Part shown: piece after piece, positions 24,913 through 35,929 of the stretch
How the letters are laid out: every line of letters starts with the position of its first letter
How positions within the stretch are numbered: position 1 is the stretch's first letter
Assembly (NCBI GenBank): GCA_947650285.1
Contig: CANTFL010000410.1
Coordinates: forward strand, 1 to 64,000
Direction: 5' to 3'
Length of the DNA: 64,000 nucleotides
From: Hyaloperonospora brassicae
Lineage: Eukaryota > Oomycota > Peronosporomycetes > Peronosporales > Peronosporaceae
Notes under the pieces: generated by a model
The model's database searches: none
What the model was told of the DNA's origin: nothing
What the model saw: the letters and a program-made list of their open reading frames with translations, nothing else
Translations under genes and position numbers: made by a program

Positions 24913-25740
24913 GCACACGCCTTCGCATATTTCGGTTTTTATGGTAGTCTTCGTGGTAACATAGACCATTGGGTTGCATCATTGGCGTATAGGCCTCTGA
25001 TAGAGGTTTCACGTCGTGCGGGTTGCCCTACGTAAATGTACGCGTCGGTGCTATGATGCGTGCATTGTTACGATAGTGGGTTAGTCAGAAACGGGTGTCT
25101 GTTTGCGTGTCGTCATCAAGAAAGCATCAATTGGTCGGTGGAATGGTGAAAAAGTAGCAAATATTGAAGCAGTGCTAGTGGTGATTCTTCTACTCGTTTT
25201 TTATAATAGTTGACCAAGACGCTACTGGAATGGCAAGAAACAGCGCCAAGAATCGCTGGAATCTGACGCGGTCCACAAAGTTTCTCGTCAAAGAAACTAG
25301 CATGTACCTCTGCCCTGAAACTGAGTCGAAGATGACAAAGTAGTAGCTGTAGAGACCACCAGAAGAATTAGGTGTGTCACCCGCGATCGATCAAACCCGA
25401 AATAAACGTGTGTCGGAACGACAAGTGGAAAGTCGAGATATCGCTATGCAAATGGTCACAGCGGTTAGACACATGGCCGCCCCAGTCTCTTTAATCGCCC
25501 CAGCCATTGACCATCACTATTTCATCAGCCTTCAAGACACCGGAGCCCTCTCGATCGGACAAATGTTTCAATTTCACTGTCAGGACAAATGGCGGCAAGT
25601 GCCAAGTTGTGGTCCCCTAGCGTGGTGGCACGGCCAAAACGGCGGATGTTCCAATGGTATCGAGCCGATAACTGAAGATGGCACCATAACAGAGGTGTGG
25701 TAGTAAATGACAGGGAATTGTACGTGGCATCGTCATAATT
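24913..25740. other. Mixed-composition flank of element 2 with an unassigned reading frame
   Basis: This stretch is less AT-rich than the DNA to its left. The longest plus frame (25374-25703, 109 codons, GTG start) reads SLIAPAIDHHYFISLQDTG and later W-R-Q-V-P-S-C-G-P-L-A-W-W-H-G. The longest minus frame (25761-25525) reads R-R-F-G-R-A-T-T-L-G-D-H-N-L-A-L-A-A-I. Both look more protein-like than random AT-rich frames, but I recognise neither and cannot choose a strand. The insertion of element 2 at 25741 probably truncates whatever gene this was. Confidence 0.25.
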
Positions 25741-26223
25741 TGAAGCGAAGTAACTCAGCACCTAAAGTCAGAGGAAGACTTAACGCTTAATTAGCAACTT
25801 TGGTTCTATGTACCCGACTCAAAGAGTCAACACTCTCAGAGAGCTTACGGTCCCTGTTCCAGGAGGACCAAACGATTCAAAGAATCAAACGCACTGAGTG
25901 CACAAGGAGTATCTGCCTTAACAAGGCGTTGATACCTCCTTACGATCGCAAGACCCCTCAGAGAGGAACCTGTCTTTTGTTGATCAAAATGGGATCTATG
26001 ATTTATTTCTTCTTTTAACCTCAAAGAACACCTTATGACAAAGTAATTAACCTACCCACAAATGTCCTACATAAACCTCTCAAAAGATCTCGTAATCAAT
26101 GGTTGACAGACATCAGTCTTCAACAATTGATACTTGTGTTCTAATATTACTGTAAAGGGAGCCCCATCCCTTGGGTGTACCACACCTATTGTCCACTTCC
26201 AGTCGACGTGTAACCCCGATACA
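25741..26223 (-). repeat. 3' LTR of element 2 (483 bp)
   Basis: A direct repeat of 32787-33263 and an inverted copy of 61287-61816. On the element strand it begins TGTATCGGGGTTACACG. The low-coordinate half holds several perfect hairpins, for example GACTC-aaa-GAGTC (25816-25828), CTCTC-a-GAGAG (25833-25843), GATTC-aaa-GAATC (25874-25886) and GCACT-g-AGTGC (25891-25901). The high-coordinate 160 bp are about 95% identical to the other LTR. The hairpin half is much more diverged. Confidence 0.9.
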
Positions 26224-26331
26224 CCCTCTTCCACTAGACTGAAGTTTTCACAAAACGTCAATCGAATTTTTTCTTCGAAGAGGACGGTGTGTGTGCGCTT
26301 CAACCTTACGGTTGGCAAAACACAAACCATT

Positions 26332-27558
26332 ATGGCATCGCCAACTTATGAGTCTTCGGCTCTCTATTTCTACATCGGCATTGATGTGGAGGAATACTAT
26401 GGTAGCGATACCGATATCCTTGGTGAAGAGAGGACAATGTCCGACTCACTAGTGCAAGAGGCCCCGCCTCATATTGCACCAAACCCATTTGCCGAGCGTG
26501 GCGAAGACAACGCGCCATCGGCGCCGCATCAAACACATATCGTGGGCTGTGCCATCATCACCAATCTGCTCGATGAGGAACAAAAGTTGGCTATCTAACG
26601 AGATGAGAGCGCTAAGCGCCGTATGCAGCTTGCTGCAACCCTTGAGGTTCGTCGTGGCTATCTGTTCACCCCACTCAATGTGGAAGAGCGTATACGCCAA
26701 ACGACAGGTCGTTCTTTGGCAACGTGGGCCATTGGAACTGAGCATACATCTTCTGATGAGGTGGCGAGTCGACAGGCAGTTCGTGAGAGGTGCCTGCAAC
26801 CCCACTTGACGACTCAAAGTCAATACAAGTTGCGACTTGACACACAAGCACGGGGTGCACCAGTTTCACCGATGAAGGGTTTACCTATCCACCTATTCTC
26901 AGGCAAATCTTAGGAGGAAGAAAACAACGCTTTTGTTCGCTGGGTGGATCGAAAATGACACCTCAGCAGCGTGTAAGCTCTCAGAGAAAGTGCCGATGTG
27001 GTAGATGTTCGTCTAAAACAAAAGATTCGGTATGATTACGCCAAGCTTAAGGCCAGAGGCCAGTTGCGAACTCCCACACGCTATGATCCATCTGTGTCGA
27101 TTAATGTGGGTGTTGGTCAAGCGGTGACCAACTACCCACCTGCCTCCACCACTATTGGTGAGAAGAGCTCTCGGTCGAGGGATGAGCACTGCCACGATGT
27201 TCAAAAACATCAACAGCGTATGGGCAATTCTGCCGAAGGGGTGTCTCAAACCCCCACGAATTCTCCGACTCCGGGTAACCTCGCCACTTCACCAGATACT
27301 GGTATTGACCCTGACGACGACGTCGTTTCAGGAGTCGCTCCACATGGAACTGGCAATTCCCTTGCTCACCGAGCAGCGTCGAAAATGATGGGTATACCGA
27401 AGGAGGAGCATGAGAAGATGCGTCACGATCTGAATGGTATCCGTGAGACTTTAGGTAAGACACAAAGTGCGTTTGACGCGATTCCAGCCCGTATCCAGGC
27501 GTTGGACTTGGGCCAAGCCCGGATGGAGGCTCAGCTTGACATCCTGATACGGATTTAG
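26332..27558 (+). pseudogene. Opposite-strand reading frame in element 2, overlapping the chromodomain
   Basis: One plus frame runs from the ATG at 26332 for about 409 codons with only four in-frame stops (near 26596, 26911, 26956 and 26970), all in phase. It is open for the last 186 codons. Its N-terminal part is acidic (I-D-V-E-E-Y-Y-G-S-D-T-D), its middle contains L-P-I-H-L-F-S-G-K-S followed after a stop by E-E-E-N-N-A-F-V-R-W-V-D-R-K, and its end is a likely coiled coil (E-E-H-E-K-M-R-H-D-L-N-G-I-R-E-T-L, then ARIQALDLGQARMEAQLDIL). The middle resembles a gag-like F-x-G-K...W pattern, which is only a hint. It starts 108 bp from the 3' LTR and overlaps the chromodomain frame antisense. 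I recognise no family. Confidence 0.45.
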
Positions 27559-27769
27559 CAACCGATGGCAAGGCCAACCTATGCGGCTCAAGCGCCTCCG
27601 AGTTTACGTGGGATGGATCCCGATACGGCTTTAGCAAGCCAACGTAGAAAACAGGGTGTGTGCGCAGTTTGCTCGGACTGTTGATCGTATACGCAAGTCC
27701 CTTCTTGGCGACGAACGTGAATGGTTCAATGAAGCGCGGACGCGACTTTGTCTTGAAGACAGTAGACAC
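27152..27769 (-). pseudogene. Integrase C-terminal segment with chromodomain (element 2)
   Basis: A 205-codon minus frame starts with the segment ending T-H-P-V-F-Y-V-G-L-L-K-P-Y (the H-P-V-F-H-V-S-x-L-K motif). A proline/serine-rich linker follows, and then a clear chromodomain at about residues 141-195 (27349-27180). It reads F-H-V-E-R-L-L-K-R-R-R-R, Y-Q-Y-L-V-K-W-R-G-Y-P and E-N-S-W, with the three aromatic cage positions present. The chromodomain directs insertion to marked chromatin in chromoviruses. The plus strand over the same bases is also open (see 26332-27558). Confidence 0.88.
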
Positions 27770-28840
27770 TACATTTGTAGGTAGGTTTTAGCATTGAGTA
27801 GAACTTGGTATACAACCTCATAACGTTCAATACAGCCTCTTCCTTTAGCATCAGATTGTTCTTTCTGCTTGTCTTGGCTATCAGCCAGTGCGTCACGCAT
27901 ATGTCTTAAGACATTAAATCGCGTTGCGAGAAACTCGCTTACCTGTTTTTGAACAGTAGCAGGGCTGATATCAGCAATCCGATCGGCAACTCCTCCCCCA
28001 TCAAGCCCTGATACACGCAGTGGTAGCGTTAACGGAACGCGAGGGCGTGTGAGAGCATACACATTAAACTTTGTGTAGCCGGTGGAGGCATGCACGGCGT
28101 TTTTCAACGCAAACTCAACGACAGGGAGCATCAAACATCAATGCCTATGCGCTTCAGCGCAAACACTGCGCAAGATGTCACCGGTGATGCGATTCACTCG
28201 CTCGGTTTGACCATCAGTCCGCGGACGATCCGCTGTGGACATGTCCAAATGTGTGCCGAGCACCTTGACGGCGAACTTCCAAAACTTCCCAGTGAAGCAA
28301 AGATATCTATCAGAGACAACTGCCAACGGCAAACTGTGCTGTCTAAACACTCGGTCAATAAAAGCATAGCTGTAAAGTCACCATCAATGGTATCCGGCAC
28401 CGCCGCTAAATGAGCCATCTTGCTCGAACGGTCAACAAAGACCACAATTCCGTATTGCCATACGAATCCTTCGGTAAACCGAACAGGAAATTTATACTGA
28501 TGGAATCTTAACACCCCTTAGGCATAGGCAAACTAGCCAGCGGCGCGGCCGCGTGAGGTGAGGGTTTCACTCGTTGACACATTTCGCACGTACGCACATA
28601 TGTGCTCACCGATTTGTATAGTTTGGGATACCAATAGTATTGGCTGACTGAGCCATAGGTCTTCTCACGACCGAGATGACCACTCAACGCAGTATCATGT
28701 GCCTCATAGAGGATCCAATACTTCAACTCCTCTTCAAGAGGGACAACGATGCGAGGGATATCCTCCACATCCGTGCTATAGCACAACAGGCCTTGATCGA
28801 TGGAATATCGATGTAACCTCGCACGTAATCGTACCGACAA
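27769..28840 (-). pseudogene. Integrase of element 2 (zinc-binding and catalytic domains)
   Basis: The first frame (28840-28508) carries the HHCC domain: E-A-H-D-T-A-L-S-G-H, then Y-Y-W-Y-P-K and C-E-M-C-Q-R-V-K-P-S. The next (28514-28194) has V-V-F-V-D-R-S-S-K-M-A-H-L with the first catalytic aspartate. The third (28350-28138) has V-S-D-R-Y...F-T-G-K-F-W with the second aspartate, and the glutamate in D-G-Q-T-E-R-V-N-R 36 residues later, matching D-x35-E. The last (28134-27769) has the post-core segment with F-A-L-K-N-A-V-H-A-S-T-G. Frameshifts separate all four. Confidence 0.88.
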
Positions 28841-29113
28841 TTCTATGTCCGAGTCCTTAAACTACTCGCTCCCTAGAGCACGTAGTAGAGCTACACAGTG
28901 TTCATCCTTGGCGTATGTCGTACGGATTAGGTCAGTGACAGACGACGACAGAGTCACAACATGAGCAAGCTCATAGTCAAGCCTGCGTGACAACGCATCA
29001 GCCAAAGCGATGGCAAGGCGACTAGGTCGCAGTGCGTAGTGACGCATGATCTGTATAGATTACACACGGCTTGGAGCCTAGAAGATGAACTCTGAATTTG
29101 ACGAGAGCATACT

Positions 29114-29296
29114 TCATTGCAAGTAGCTCTTTGTCATGAACAGGATAGTTGTTTCTGCAGCCTTCATCTGACGGGACTCAAACGCAATGACGCGCTCCCG
29201 TCCATCAGAATCTGTTTGTAACAGAGCGCTGCCTATGGCAAAGGCAGACGCGTCACAGACGACACTGAAAGATCGATCAGAATCAGGCAAAGCCAA
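29114..29296 (-). pseudogene. RNase H of element 2 (fragment)
   Basis: The frame reads F-S-V-V-C-D-A-S-A-F-A-I-G-S-A-L-L-Q, the first catalytic aspartate segment of the Ty3/Gypsy RNase H (normally D-A-S-x-x-x-x-G-x-x-L-x-Q), then V-I-A-F-E-S-R-Q-M-K-A-A-E with the glutamate. It breaks soon after. RNase H degrades the RNA of the RNA/DNA hybrid during replication. Confidence 0.8.
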
Positions 29297-29499
29297 GCTT
29301 GGCGCATAAAGGAGACTCTCCTTAACGTTCTTAAAAGCATCATGCTCGGTGCTAGTCTAGCACCATTCCACATCCTTTTTATAGAGATTGGATAATGGCC
29401 GAACCATGTCTGCGTAATTCGCACTGTACTTGTGTAATTAATTGGCAAGTCCAAGCCACTTACGTCAGTCCTTTTTGTTTTTTGGAACCGGCCAATCAA

Positions 29500-30439
29500 C
29501 AATGACTTATACCTTAGCGGGATCCGCTCGAAGGCCTCGCTTACCAATAAAGCTGCCCAAAAAGGTAACCTCTTCTGCACCAAAGATGCACTTAGACGCG
29601 TTGGCGTACAACGTATTCGTGCGCATGCACTCGGGCACCGCTCGTAAATGGTCAATGTGATTGTCTACATCTAACCGACCGTTCATAGCACGACTATGGA
29701 CAAAGATGTCATCAAAGTACGTCTGTGCATATTCTCTGTGAGGTCTGAACAATTGTGTCACAAGACGATTGAATGTAGCCGGTGCATTTGATAACCCTTG
29801 CGGCATAACAAGTCACTCCCAGCGCATGCCGCTAAAAGTGCTGACCGCTGTCAGCGGAATATCGCTTTCTCGCATGAGAAGCTGATAATAACCATCGACT
29901 AAGTCGAGCGCACTGTACATTGTACATCTCACCATATTGTTCTGAAGAACATCCTTCCTCCGAATTGGTGTCTGAGCCGGGATGGTGGCCTCATTAAGCT
30001 TATTGTAAGCATGAACAATGCGCCACTTTCCGTTGGGCTTTTTCTCACAGAAGGACGGTTGGAAATGGGGAGATTCGCTCTCACGTACCATTCCTGCCGT
30101 GTGCTTTGCACGTAAGAAGTCGTCAATGACGTCACACTGTTCCTTCTGTAAAGGCCACTGCCGTGTTACACACTACTTTGTTTCAGGAACCATGTCAATT
30201 TCATGACGTACACCTCTATCGGGAGGTAAGACGGACGGTGGGCTGTGACACAACACTTCCTGAAACTCCTTTACTAAAGGATAGAACGGATCAAGAGAAT
30301 CCTTAAGGATCAAAGATCCACTACGGGTATCTAATGCCGCCTTTGTGTCCTCAAGGATATACCTTTTCAATAACGAGGATGAGTTCAACTCAATATCCGG
30401 CCTAATGACCACTAACTCGGATAATTCTCCTGCCTGCAA
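29500..30439 (-). pseudogene. Reverse transcriptase of element 2
   Basis: Three linked minus frames form a nearly full RT. 30439-30173 ends with V-L-P-P-D-R-G-V-R-H-E-I-D, the typical entry segment. 30091-29813 holds K-K-P-N-G-K-W-R-I-V, A-L-D-L-V-D-G-Y-Y-Q and ends at a TGA after R-W-E. 29806-29507 resumes at M-P-Q-G-L-S-N-A-P-A-T-F and carries the catalytic T-Y-F-D-D-I-F at 29722-29705. The stop between R-W-E and the next codons fits a TGG-to-TGA change. Additional shifts lie near 30170. The enzyme copies element RNA into DNA. Confidence 0.88.
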
Positions 30440-31185
30440 GGCTTGGCTAAATCCGCCGTCATATATTTTCTCATGCCAAACACAGTATCCACGGATGGAA
30501 GAGTCTCGAGACTTATGTTGCTATCAACATGACCAGTCAACCCATTGACAAGTGTGTATAGTGTATTAATAATTTTATCACTTCGTGACTTCTTAGACGT
30601 TGGGCGCTTAACAGTTGCCACTCTACGCTGGGATTGTTTCCTCAAAGAAACCTTAAGCCTCCTAGAGGCCGGGACAGAAGTACCCCCGTGGTTGCTATTC
30701 ATCTTAGCACGCTCTATACGAGAGCTCATGTCTTAAACGATATTCAGTGAAGAGTTAGGTAACTCGGACACTTTACCCGGTGGATTTACACGGACCACTT
30801 CACGTACAGCATCCTAGCTTAGCCCTGAACACTCTGGCTTCTCGCCATCAATGTCACTACCGACATTCAGTAAGGTGCCATCTCGGCCGCCCTCACTCGA
30901 TGGAATTTCACGTGCAACCCCGTTCACATCAGAGGAATTACATTCTTGATGTCTCGGCCCTAGACCAACCATGCCTACAGCATGCAGTGACTCATTATAA
31001 CAACAATTATCACTAAACGGAATTTAACTCTATTCATATACGGTGAAAGAGCTTCGCTCAGTTATCATGTCATTGACATTAAGATAATTAACTCTGACAT
31101 ACCAAAGTCCAGCACATTGACGTCTTGCGTCAATGGCTCGCGCCAATAGCGCTTTTGTTGCCTGGCGAAGGAGAAATACATGAGT

Positions 31186-31508
31186 CTATAAAGCTTCGCT
31201 TGTAACATTGCGCGTGGCGCCTAAGGTCTTAGACCTCCAATCAATCCATGGCTCATGGCGTTCAAGACAAGCCTTACCTCGGATGAGATCATATCTCGAA
31301 TCCGAATTGAGGAAAACACAGCGTTTAATACTGTCAAAGTCCAAAATCTTCACACCTAAGTCCAACGGAACTTTAGGCACCGTGACGCGACTACCAGTCG
31401 TTAAACAAACGGTGATAGAATCACCTTCATGTGCTTTGAGCGCTTCAGCATATCGCTGACTTCTCTTAAGGGAACGACGTCGAGCATAATTGCATGATGC
31501 TCCGGAGT
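31186..31508 (-). pseudogene. Aspartic protease of element 2
   Basis: A minus frame begins after a stop with F-D-S-G-A-S-C-N-Y-A (about 31510-31480), the D-S-G active-site triplet of a retroviral-type protease. It runs through G-S-R-V-T-V-P-K-V-P-L-D-L-G-V and ends with R-Y-D-L-I-R-G-K-A-C-L-E-R-H-E-P-W-I-D-W. The last part matches the usual D-L-I-L-G-M-x-W-L segment of Gypsy proteases, with the G-M changed to G-K. The enzyme would process the Gag-Pol polyprotein. Confidence 0.75.
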
Positions 31509-31689
31509 CGAATTAGGATCGACCAATACTTCTCAAAGTCTTTAACCTTCGCCTCGGCGACAAACAAGCCAGACTTGTATCCACGCTCTGTGTAGGTGGG
31601 CACATAGCTCGGTGGGGCTAAGTCCTGTTTCACTCTACCTCGTAGAGAAGCAACATGACTCAGTTCTACCCCAGTAGGGCGCCCCGCAC

Positions 31690-32734
31690 CTACCGGGTAT
31701 CGACGTTTCCCCGTGCCATACTAGGTTTCTGGTTGTGGCTGTGGTTTCGACCGATAGGAGTCGGTTGTTGCTTACGCAAAGGACAAGTGAAACGCAAGTG
31801 TTTAGTGCTTCCGCATATATAACAGCGTATCACTTCCTGTCGTTGCTCCGCTACATGAAGCTCCGCTTCACCTTCGTCTTCAGCATGGCTCAGATCCATC
31901 GCTTCTTGGATACAGTAAGCCGAGGTGCTTGCAGAGGTTGCCCCCGCAAAGCTTGGGCTGTACACATTCCAACCAAGTCTGGCCGACTTGAAGTTGAGCT
32001 CAGCATTTTGAGCGATGCTAACAGCTTCCTCAAAAGTAGAGGGATGGAACCGAAACACCTCGGTCCTGGCAACGCTATTACAAAGACCTTTAATGAAGAC
32101 AGTCACACAGACTGTCTCAGGGAGAGGGCCAGACTGCATGGCAGGTCATCATAGTTCTCAACTCTTGGACATACTCCATAAACTCATTCTTACCCTGACG
32201 GGTAGAAAAGAAGCGTGAGCGCACGCGATAAGCCTGGTTAGGCGGCGAGAAAACTCGCAATAGGTTTAACTTGAGCGAATCTCATGTGGGAAACGCCAAG
32301 TATACCGACGTGCCACATGTCAGAGCCCACTCTCTAGCTCTTCCATCGAGCTTGGAGATAGCCAGCGAGACCCGCTAATACTTAGGTGAGATAAGGCCAG
32401 AGCTCATGACCATCTCGATCTCACGGATCCAGAGGGTCAGGTCTTCCCCCTCCTTCCCGAAGATATGTTTAACGTCCACCCGAAGGGGACGAGGCTTAGC
32501 CTCTTCTGGTGGCAATGCCACATAGCGTGTTAGCATAGCCGACGCTACTTGGTTTTGAACCTGCCCTAACAGGGCCGTTTCATTCTGCATGGAGGTCTCG
32601 ACACGCGCATTGAGCACGTCGGGACCTTGCGCAGCTAGAAAGTCCACATACTCTGGGCCTACGGCCGCGGTAATCTTATCAAACGCGACCTTTTGGGCGG
32701 CCTCAGATCGGGGTGTGGATTGCTCCAAAGGCAT
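31690..32734 (-). pseudogene. Gag of element 2
   Basis: The ATG at 32734 opens a 119-codon frame with a helical N-terminus. It then has the segment H-I-F-G-K-E-G-E-D-L-T-L-W-I-R-E-I-E, which fits the start of a Gypsy capsid domain (F-x-G-x...W-x-x-x-h-E). A stop and a shift follow. From 32139 a second frame carries the end of the capsid and a nucleocapsid knuckle C-Y-I-C-G-S-T-K-H-L-R-F-T-C (CX2CX4HX4C, 31824-31783), with a basic tail. Gag would form the cytoplasmic particle. The gene is broken between the two frames. Confidence 0.8.
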
Positions 32735-32786
32735 AGACGATCAGTCGTATCGACGTATTGGTTAATTGACTACAAGTGCTACAAAG

Positions 32787-33263
32787 TGTAGCAGAGCTAC
32801 ACATCTCCTTAAGTCAGAGAAAGACTTAACGCACTTACGAGCAACTTTGGTCAGCAAACCCGACTTAGAGAAGTGAAAAGCTCGAGATCGTACGGTTTCT
32901 GTTCCAGGGGGACAAAACGATTCAAAATAATCACAGCACAGAGTGCTCAGGAGCAGCCACCTTCACAGGTATTGCTAGCTCCTATCGATCAAAGACGCCT
33001 CGTAAGGCACGTGTCTTTCAGTGATCAAAATGAGAACTAAATTATATTTCTTCTTTTTAGCTCAAAGAACACCTTGGATCAACATTATTAACCTACTCGC
33101 TAATGTCCTGAATAAAACCTCTCAAAAGATCTCGTAATCAATAGTTGACAGACATCAGTCTTCAACAATTGATACTTGTGTTCTAATATTACTTTAAAGG
33201 GAGCCCCATCCCTTGTGTGCACCACACCTATTGTCGACTACCAGTCGACGTAAATTCGCTACA
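32787..33263 (-). repeat. 5' LTR of element 2 (477 bp)
   Basis: The element strand starts TGTAGC and ends GCTACA. The gag start (32734) lies about 50 bp inside. I see no TGG-starting primer-binding site right after the LTR. The sequence there is CTTTGTAGCACTTG, so priming may have been unusual or the site has mutated. The right flank is AT-rich. Confidence 0.88.
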
Positions 33264-34010
33264 GTAGCTAATTGCCTCGGTAACATTGAGTAGTTGGAGC
33301 AGGTACTCATGGTTTACTCGTACTGGTCCGCCGTTAGCATATAACCTTCTTAATACCACTCGTGATTTGACAACTAAGTCGAATGCCATTTCAACTACGC
33401 AATTACAATACTAGTTTACCATTAACTTGGGTCTGGATAGTCTGGCAGAGACGAACGCGCCTATTAAATCAGTAAAGCTACTCATGAAAACGGGTAGGTG
33501 TTGGAACACGATACCCCCTTTATCAAATCCTCCGATAATGCGCCTTTTTGTCTGGCGTATCGGCCCTTAGTCGGCTACCACACCGGGATACCACCGACTT
33601 AGCGCATGGAGCCCGCAAAATTTTAATCTCTTCCGCCTTTCACACCTCATAATTAAATATGAACGCTTTGAAGCTGACGTTGTAGTTTCCATCCCCACAC
33701 TCTAGAACATGTTTTGAGGCTTTGGTTCACTGATTATGCGGCGTTAGCCTGGCCGTTTTGACCTGGCTGATCATATTCTGCGGATTGGGTTCGAAATACC
33801 AATTAGTGTTCTACAAAGTTAAAGTAGCCTTTCGAGCAGGGTACACCTATGCCACAAAAAATTGCATTGCTTCCCACACATGCTTCCTCAAAAATCTGGA
33901 ATTAAACTACTTGATCGTCGTTGCGCAACAAAAATATCGATTTTTTCTGGTCCAGAAGCTCAGCGTCTATCTAGATCACAAAAGCCATGTCGATGTGTGA
34001 CTTGCTTCTA
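33264..34010. other. Non-coding AT-rich stretch right of element 2
   Basis: Nothing was recognised except a short plus frame (33758-34000) without motifs. Confidence 0.45.
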
Positions 34011-34375
34011 GCAGTAGCACATTCTTGAGGCACCACCGCGAACGAATGTTTCGCGCAACCAATAAGGAACGGCAATGATCACGAGACGAAGGATCTATCG
34101 ATGGGTCACTTTTGTTCAGTGGTATGACGTTCTTGAAGCATCATCGCAAAGGAATATTTAATGCAACTAGCAACTTACGGCGTTAAACACGAATTCAAGG
34201 ATCCTTCAACGCGGTCACTTTCGTCCTGTGATGTGATTGTACGTCCTTAAGGCACCATCGCGAACGACCGTTTGGTGCAACCATCAGGGAAAGACTTCGA
34301 ACGCGCGACACAATATCCATTGTTGCGGTCTTTGGCATTCAAAAATAGTGTGTAGCTGAGTTTATGTTCTTCAAC
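34011..34375. repeat. Tandem array of about 110-bp units
   Basis: Three diverged copies begin at about 34011, 34122 and 34231, and a fourth partial copy near 34355. Each has the core T-T-C-T-T-G-A-G-G-C-A-C-C-A-C/T-C-G-C-G-A-A (DNA), then a conserved GCAACC block, then GGTCAC(T)TTnGTnC(A/T)GTG. Spacing of the core is 108 and 114 bp. Function unknown. Confidence 0.7.
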
Positions 34376-35589
34376 GCCTACACAGACTTAACAGCACTCT
34401 GCTTACCACTAAATAGACCGTATAAAGAGAAACCTTGCGCATGATGACAATCAACGGATTGATCACGGTAAACATTAGTGGTTGAACAAATGATATGCAT
34501 GTTCAAGAATGAAAGGGTTCGAGCTGATCTACGTAACTTGTTTTCGCTCGTATCAATCGATATTCCCTGTACGTCCTTGTGAAAGCTTTCGGGCTCAACC
34601 CTACTCGAAGTATCGTTTGTTACACGACTTGGACAACCAAAGCTATTGTGGTCGCTTATTGCACTCATATTTCATCCAGCGTTGGTTTATAATATGATGT
34701 ATTTTCAGGCCCAAATGTCTCCATTTTATACGATCCCATCCACTCCATTCAACCAACTTAGTACATCCACGGCATATCCAGTCAATTTGAAATATCGGTT
34801 GCATCAAAGCTGCTCAAGACGTTGCTCAGTCGTCGACACTTTTGACTAAACATGGTTGGCCAATCTGTTCAAGACGATATTAAGCCAGATAGCGCAGTAG
34901 TTGTCGGAGATGATGTCACTGACAACACTATTTGCGGTGAGTCGGCGTGAGGTGAAGTCGATTGATTATGATTTTGCACAACAACGAAACCAACGAACTA
35001 GCTTTTCATGGAAGGTGGTGTCTATGAGACCTAATCGCTCCCATTCACCCTTCATCACGAAGTCCGCATACCTGTGGCATGGGAAACAAAAGAAAGAAGG
35101 TTTCGGGTTCCGAATGGAATGACTTACGAAACTCGTTTACCGTATAATTAGTTACTGCAAACACACGCCAGCATTTGGTCTAAGAAAGTTCCGCTCAATA
35201 TAGATCTTTTCGTGTAATTGACGTTGTTCCATCGGTCAGTGCCATATATATGACTACATATTCTAAATAAGTTGGTCGAGTATATACTCTTGTTGTTGCT
35301 GGAGACGTGCGCAACATCATGCAAAGCTTTCATTATCTCGGATCTTAGACCTTTGGAGATCCACTTGAGTTTATGTGCTGGTAGTTGTTAACCACGAATG
35401 CGGTCGTTTTTTTCCCGTCGAAATGATCCGTCTTGTAGTGCTTGTCCCATGAAGGTGCGGAGCACACGTTTTCATCGACGGCCGCGTTACTGTCCAAATC
35501 TAAGTTACTGCTAGCGATAGCTGTGAGGGGTGATCCCCTTACCTTTAATTTATACGAATGTATCAATTGTGAATATTATCTATTTAGAT
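34376..35589. other. Stretch without recognisable genes
   Basis: Short frames occur on both strands (for example minus 34668-34378 and 35566-35345), without motifs. I see no RNA gene. Confidence 0.4.
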
Positions 35590-35905
35590 GATATTTAATA
35601 AACATCACTGGAGAAGAGGTACAGTTGGCGGAATAGTACCCCCGGGGTAGTATCCTTGTGTGCTTCACTTAATAGTTAATGTACACACTACATAACCAGA
35701 TTACCACCCATATCTGCTAGATTCGCGCAACGGGTGGTGAGGAAGAAATCCACATAGTATATTGTAGTTTAATAAAGTCAGAACAAGACAAAGACGGCTT
35801 ATTTCAGCAACATAACTATTTTAAATACAGTTATACTTTTCGCTTACAGATCTTCCTATTTATGTTTACTTCTTCTCGCTTTCTCACGCCACGTGTACGT
35901 GACGT
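35590..35905 (+). repeat. Diverged copy of the 393-bp repeat
   Basis: It shares, in order and in the orientation of 55711-56103, an ACCACCCAT...CTAGATTCGCGCAACGGGTGGTGAGGA block (intact arm: CCACCAATCGCCGCAAGACGCGCGCAATGAGTGGTGACGA), then TTAATAAAGTCA, then TACTTCTTCTCGCTTTCTCACGCCACGTGTACGTGACG near the end. The edges are approximate. Confidence 0.5.
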
Positions 35906-35929
35906 CGGAAATATACATACTTGTGCCGT

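Larger units (their letters stand above)
25741..33263 (-). mobile_element. Gypsy chromovirus, partly preserved (element 2)
   Basis: A 7.5-kb element on the minus strand with LTRs at 25741-26223 and 32787-33263. In order from the 5' LTR it holds gag with a CCHC knuckle, aspartic protease (D-S-G-A), reverse transcriptase (F-D-D), RNase H, integrase (HHCC, D-D-35-E) and a C-terminal chromodomain. Many frames are long, but stops and shifts break every one. The LTR end is defined by comparison with the solo copy at 61287-61816, which has a perfect 5-bp duplication. Here the low flank is TAATT (25736-25740), and TAATT also occurs five bases beyond the other end (33269-33273), so a target duplication is possible but not clean. 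Confidence 0.9.

Noticed and set aside
24695..25035. Y/N-rich minus frame and S/C-rich plus frame
   Set aside because: They are translations of the trinucleotide microsatellite.
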